From JBIOYL01 sp044870185 (GTDB lineage Bacteria > Actinomycetota > CALGFH01), in assembly GCA_044870185.1 (NCBI GenBank), contig JBIOYL010000444.1, forward strand, positions 1 through 6,295: a stretch of DNA of 6,295 nucleotides, given 5' to 3'. Every line of letters begins with the position of its first letter. Within the stretch, counting starts at the first letter, position 1. A program made the translations under genes and the position numbers. Shown one piece after another: positions 4,117 to 6,295 of the stretch. The notes under the pieces were generated by a model that did no database searches, had not been told where the DNA came from, and was given only the letters and a program-made list of their open reading frames with translations.

Positions 4117-6295
4117 GCAAACGTCCGCTGCCGCCCCAGATCCCGGTCCTGCCCCGCGGGGCGGGCAGCTTCCGCGACGTCGGCGGCGCCCCCGCCGCCG
4201 GCTGGCGGGCCGACCAGACCGGGGAGACGCTGATCCCCACCCACTGCTGCTTCTGCGGCGTGCAGTGCGGCATGTTCCTGCGGGTGGACCGCGACGGCCA
4301 CGTCTTCGGCGTCGAGCCGCGCAACCACGAGATCAACCGCATGCGGCTGTGCCCAAGGGCGTCCACGCCTACCAGCAGGTCAACCACCCGGACCGGCTGC
4401 TCGTGCCGCTCATGCGCGCCAGCCGCGACGAGCCGCTGCGGCCGACCACCTGGGAACGTGCGCTCGACCGCACCGCCTCCGAGATCCAGCGCATCCAGCA
4501 GCGCTACGGCCGCGACGCCTTCGGCATGCTCGGCGGCGCGAGCCTGGTCACGGAGAAGACCTATCTGGTGGGCAAGTTCGCCCGGGTCGCGCTGCGCACC
4601 CGCCACGTCGACTACAACGGCCGGCTGTGCATGGTCAGCGCGGCCGGCGCCAACAAGCTGACCTTCGGCATCGACCGGGCGGCCAACCCCTTCTCCGACA
4701 TCCTGCTCACCGACGTGGTCCTGATCGCCGGGTCCAACGTGGGCGAGTGCTTCCCCGTCATGACCCAGTACGTGTGGGGGGCGCGCGACCGTGGCGCGCG
4801 GCTCATCGTCGTCGACCCGCGCGAGACCCCGATCGCCCGCACGGCCGACATCCACGTGCGGCTGCGCCCGGGCACGGACTCGGCGTTCTTCAACGGCGTG
4901 CTGGGGGTGGTGGTCCGCGAGGGCCTGGTCGACCACGACTTCATCGCGCGCAACACCACCGGCTGGGACGCGGTCCGCGACACGGTCGCCGCCTACACCC
5001 CCGAGCGGGTCGCCGACATCTGCGGCGTCCCCGCCCGCCAGGTCGAGGACGTCGCCCTGCTGTTCGGCCGGGCGGACAACGCGATGGCCTGGCACGCCCG
5101 CGGCATCGAGCACCACACCCAGGGCGTCGAGAACTGCCTGAGCGTCATCAACCTGTGCATCGCCACCGGCAACCTCGGCCGGCCGGGCGCCGGCTACGGC
5201 ACGATCACCGGGCAGGGCAACGGCCAGGGCGGCCGCGAGCACGGGCAGAAGTCCGACATGCTCCCCGGCGGGCGCGACATCTCCAACCCCTCCCACCGCG
5301 CCCACATCGCGCGGGTGTGGGGCATCGACGAGGCCGACCTGCCCGGCAAGGGCACCTCCATGATGGAGATGGTCTGGCAGATGCAGCGCGGCGAGATCCG
5401 CGGGCTCGTCGGGCTCTGCAACAACCCGTTCGTGTCCCTGCCCGACTACCGGGCGGTCAAGGCCGGCTACGACGCGCTCGAGTTCCACGCCCAGGCCGAC
5501 TTCTTCCTGTCGGAGACGGCCGCCAACGCCCACGTCGTCTTCCCGGTCACCACCTGGGCCGAGGACGAGGGCGTGATGGCCAACGCCGAGGCGCGCGTCG
5601 TCAAGCACAACAAGGCGCAGGAGCCGCTCGGCCAGTCGCGCACCGACACCTGGCTGCTGTGCGAGCTGGCCCGGCGGCTCGGCGTCGGCGACAAGTTCCC
5701 GTTCGCCTCCACCCGCGACGTCTTCGAGGAGCTGCGGGTGGCGTCCAAGGGCGGCGTGAACGACTACTTCGGCATCACCTACGAGCGGCTCGAGCAGACC
5801 GGCGGCATCGCCTGGCCGTGCCCGTCGGAGGACCACCCTGGCACGCCGCGGCTGTTCGAGGACGGCCGCACCTGGCACGCCGACGGCAAGATGCACCTGC
5901 AGGTGGTGGAGTGGCACCCGCCCGCGGACCCGTTCGACGACCAGTTCCCGCTGCGGCTCACGACCGGCCGCACGGTCGCCCACTTCCTGTCCGGCAACCA
6001 GACCCGCCGGCTCGGCGGCCTCAACGAGCAGACGCCGCGGCCGTGGGTGGAGGTGCATCCCAGCCTCGGCTTCGCCAACGGCGACCCGGTCCGGGTGGTC
6101 ACCCGCCGCGGCGCGGCGACGCTGCCGGCGCTGGTGACCGAGACCATCCGCCCCGACACGGTGTTCATCCCCTACCACTGGCCGGTGCCGGTGGCCGCCA
6201 ACATCCTGACGATCGCCGCGCTCGACCCGCGCTCGAAGATCCCCGAGTACAAGGTGTGCGCCTGCCGGATCGAGCCGGCCGAAGCGGTCACGGCG
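4113..6295 (+). CDS. Molybdopterin oxidoreductase catalytic subunit, Nap/Nas nitrate-reductase type (frameshifted, partial)
   Basis: Starts at ATG 4113 with AAGCGAGG six bases before. After codon 80 the frame shifts by one base and then stays open from 4355 to the window end, giving 728 residues if the missing base is restored. The N-terminus has C45-x2-C48-x3-C52-x27-C80, the [4Fe-4S] motif of this superfamily, followed after the shift by P-K-G with the lysine that relays electrons to the cofactor. C173 in GRLCMVSAAG fits the molybdenum ligand; Cys-Met-x-Ser-Ala resembles Nap/Nas nitrate reductases rather than the Cys/Sec-His of formate dehydrogenases. Further motifs are AGSNVGECFP, VVDPRETPIARTADIH, GQGNGQGGREHGQ and SETAANAHVVFP, with a cofactor dinucleotide-binding domain from about 613 (LTTGRTVAHFLSGNQTRR). 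There is no twin-arginine signal, so it is probably cytoplasmic. The substrate is probably nitrate but unproven. The right end lies at about family length. Confidence 0.88.
4350..4357 (+). other. Frameshift site in the molybdoenzyme gene (one C missing)
   Basis: The sequence TGCCCAAG reads Cys-Pro-Arg in the upstream frame. With one more C it would read Cys-Pro-Lys-Gly and join the upstream and downstream halves exactly at the conserved C-P-K-G. The loss lies in a C run. Without the correction, translation from 4113 ends at 4661 after 182 residues, losing the whole cofactor-binding body. Confidence 0.9.

Noticed and set aside
4109..6178. A 689-codon open frame on the - strand across the molybdoenzyme gene.
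   Set aside because: It is antisense to codons with strong family motifs. Its translation is Val/Gly/Ala/Asp/His-rich with no domain, as expected opposite high-GC coding DNA.
1..6295. CRISPR arrays, tRNA or rRNA genes, insertion-sequence ends.
   Set aside because: No regularly spaced repeats, no tRNA-like or rRNA-like segments, no transposase and no flanking inverted repeats were seen; the only direct repeat is the two-copy one described.

Overview
The window is very GC-rich, with G or C at most third codon positions, frequent GTG starts, purine-rich ribosome binding sites and ATGA-type gene overlaps. This suggests a high-GC Gram-positive (actinobacterial-type) chromosome, although the taxon cannot be fixed from the sequence alone. 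All large genes lie on the + strand. Only a small toxin-antitoxin remnant lies on the - strand.

Layout. (1) 1-317: the C-terminal part of an alpha/beta hydrolase, entering at about its nucleophile serine. (2) 386-1525: a polytopic membrane protein of unknown function with histidines in and near its membrane segments. (3) 1602-2405: a soluble protein made of two tandem DUF427 domains. (4) 2406-3027: a scrambled spacer. It holds, on the - strand, a small antitoxin-like gene (2598-2816) overlapping a truncated PIN-domain (VapC-like) toxin (2447-2611). The spacer ends in a decayed 55-bp copy of the 3' end of the DUF427 gene (2887-2941), which carries a perfect hairpin followed by an AT-rich patch. 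(5) 3028-4116: a membrane b-type-cytochrome-like protein with a C-terminal double-CxxC domain. (6) 4113 to the window end: a molybdopterin oxidoreductase catalytic subunit of the Nap/Nas nitrate-reductase type. It is translationally coupled to gene 5 by an ATGA overlap and carries a one-base deletion near codon 81.

How they work together. Genes 5 and 6 look like one operon encoding a membrane-linked molybdenum enzyme. The membrane subunit plausibly passes electrons between the quinone pool and the cytoplasmic [4Fe-4S]/Mo-bisMGD subunit. Genes 1 to 3 run in the same direction with short gaps but show no metabolic link to it. The spacer between genes 3 and 5 is the most rearranged part of the window. 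The two strongest leads are the toxin-antitoxin remnant between two copies of the DUF427 3' end, and the frameshift in an otherwise perfectly conserved oxidoreductase.
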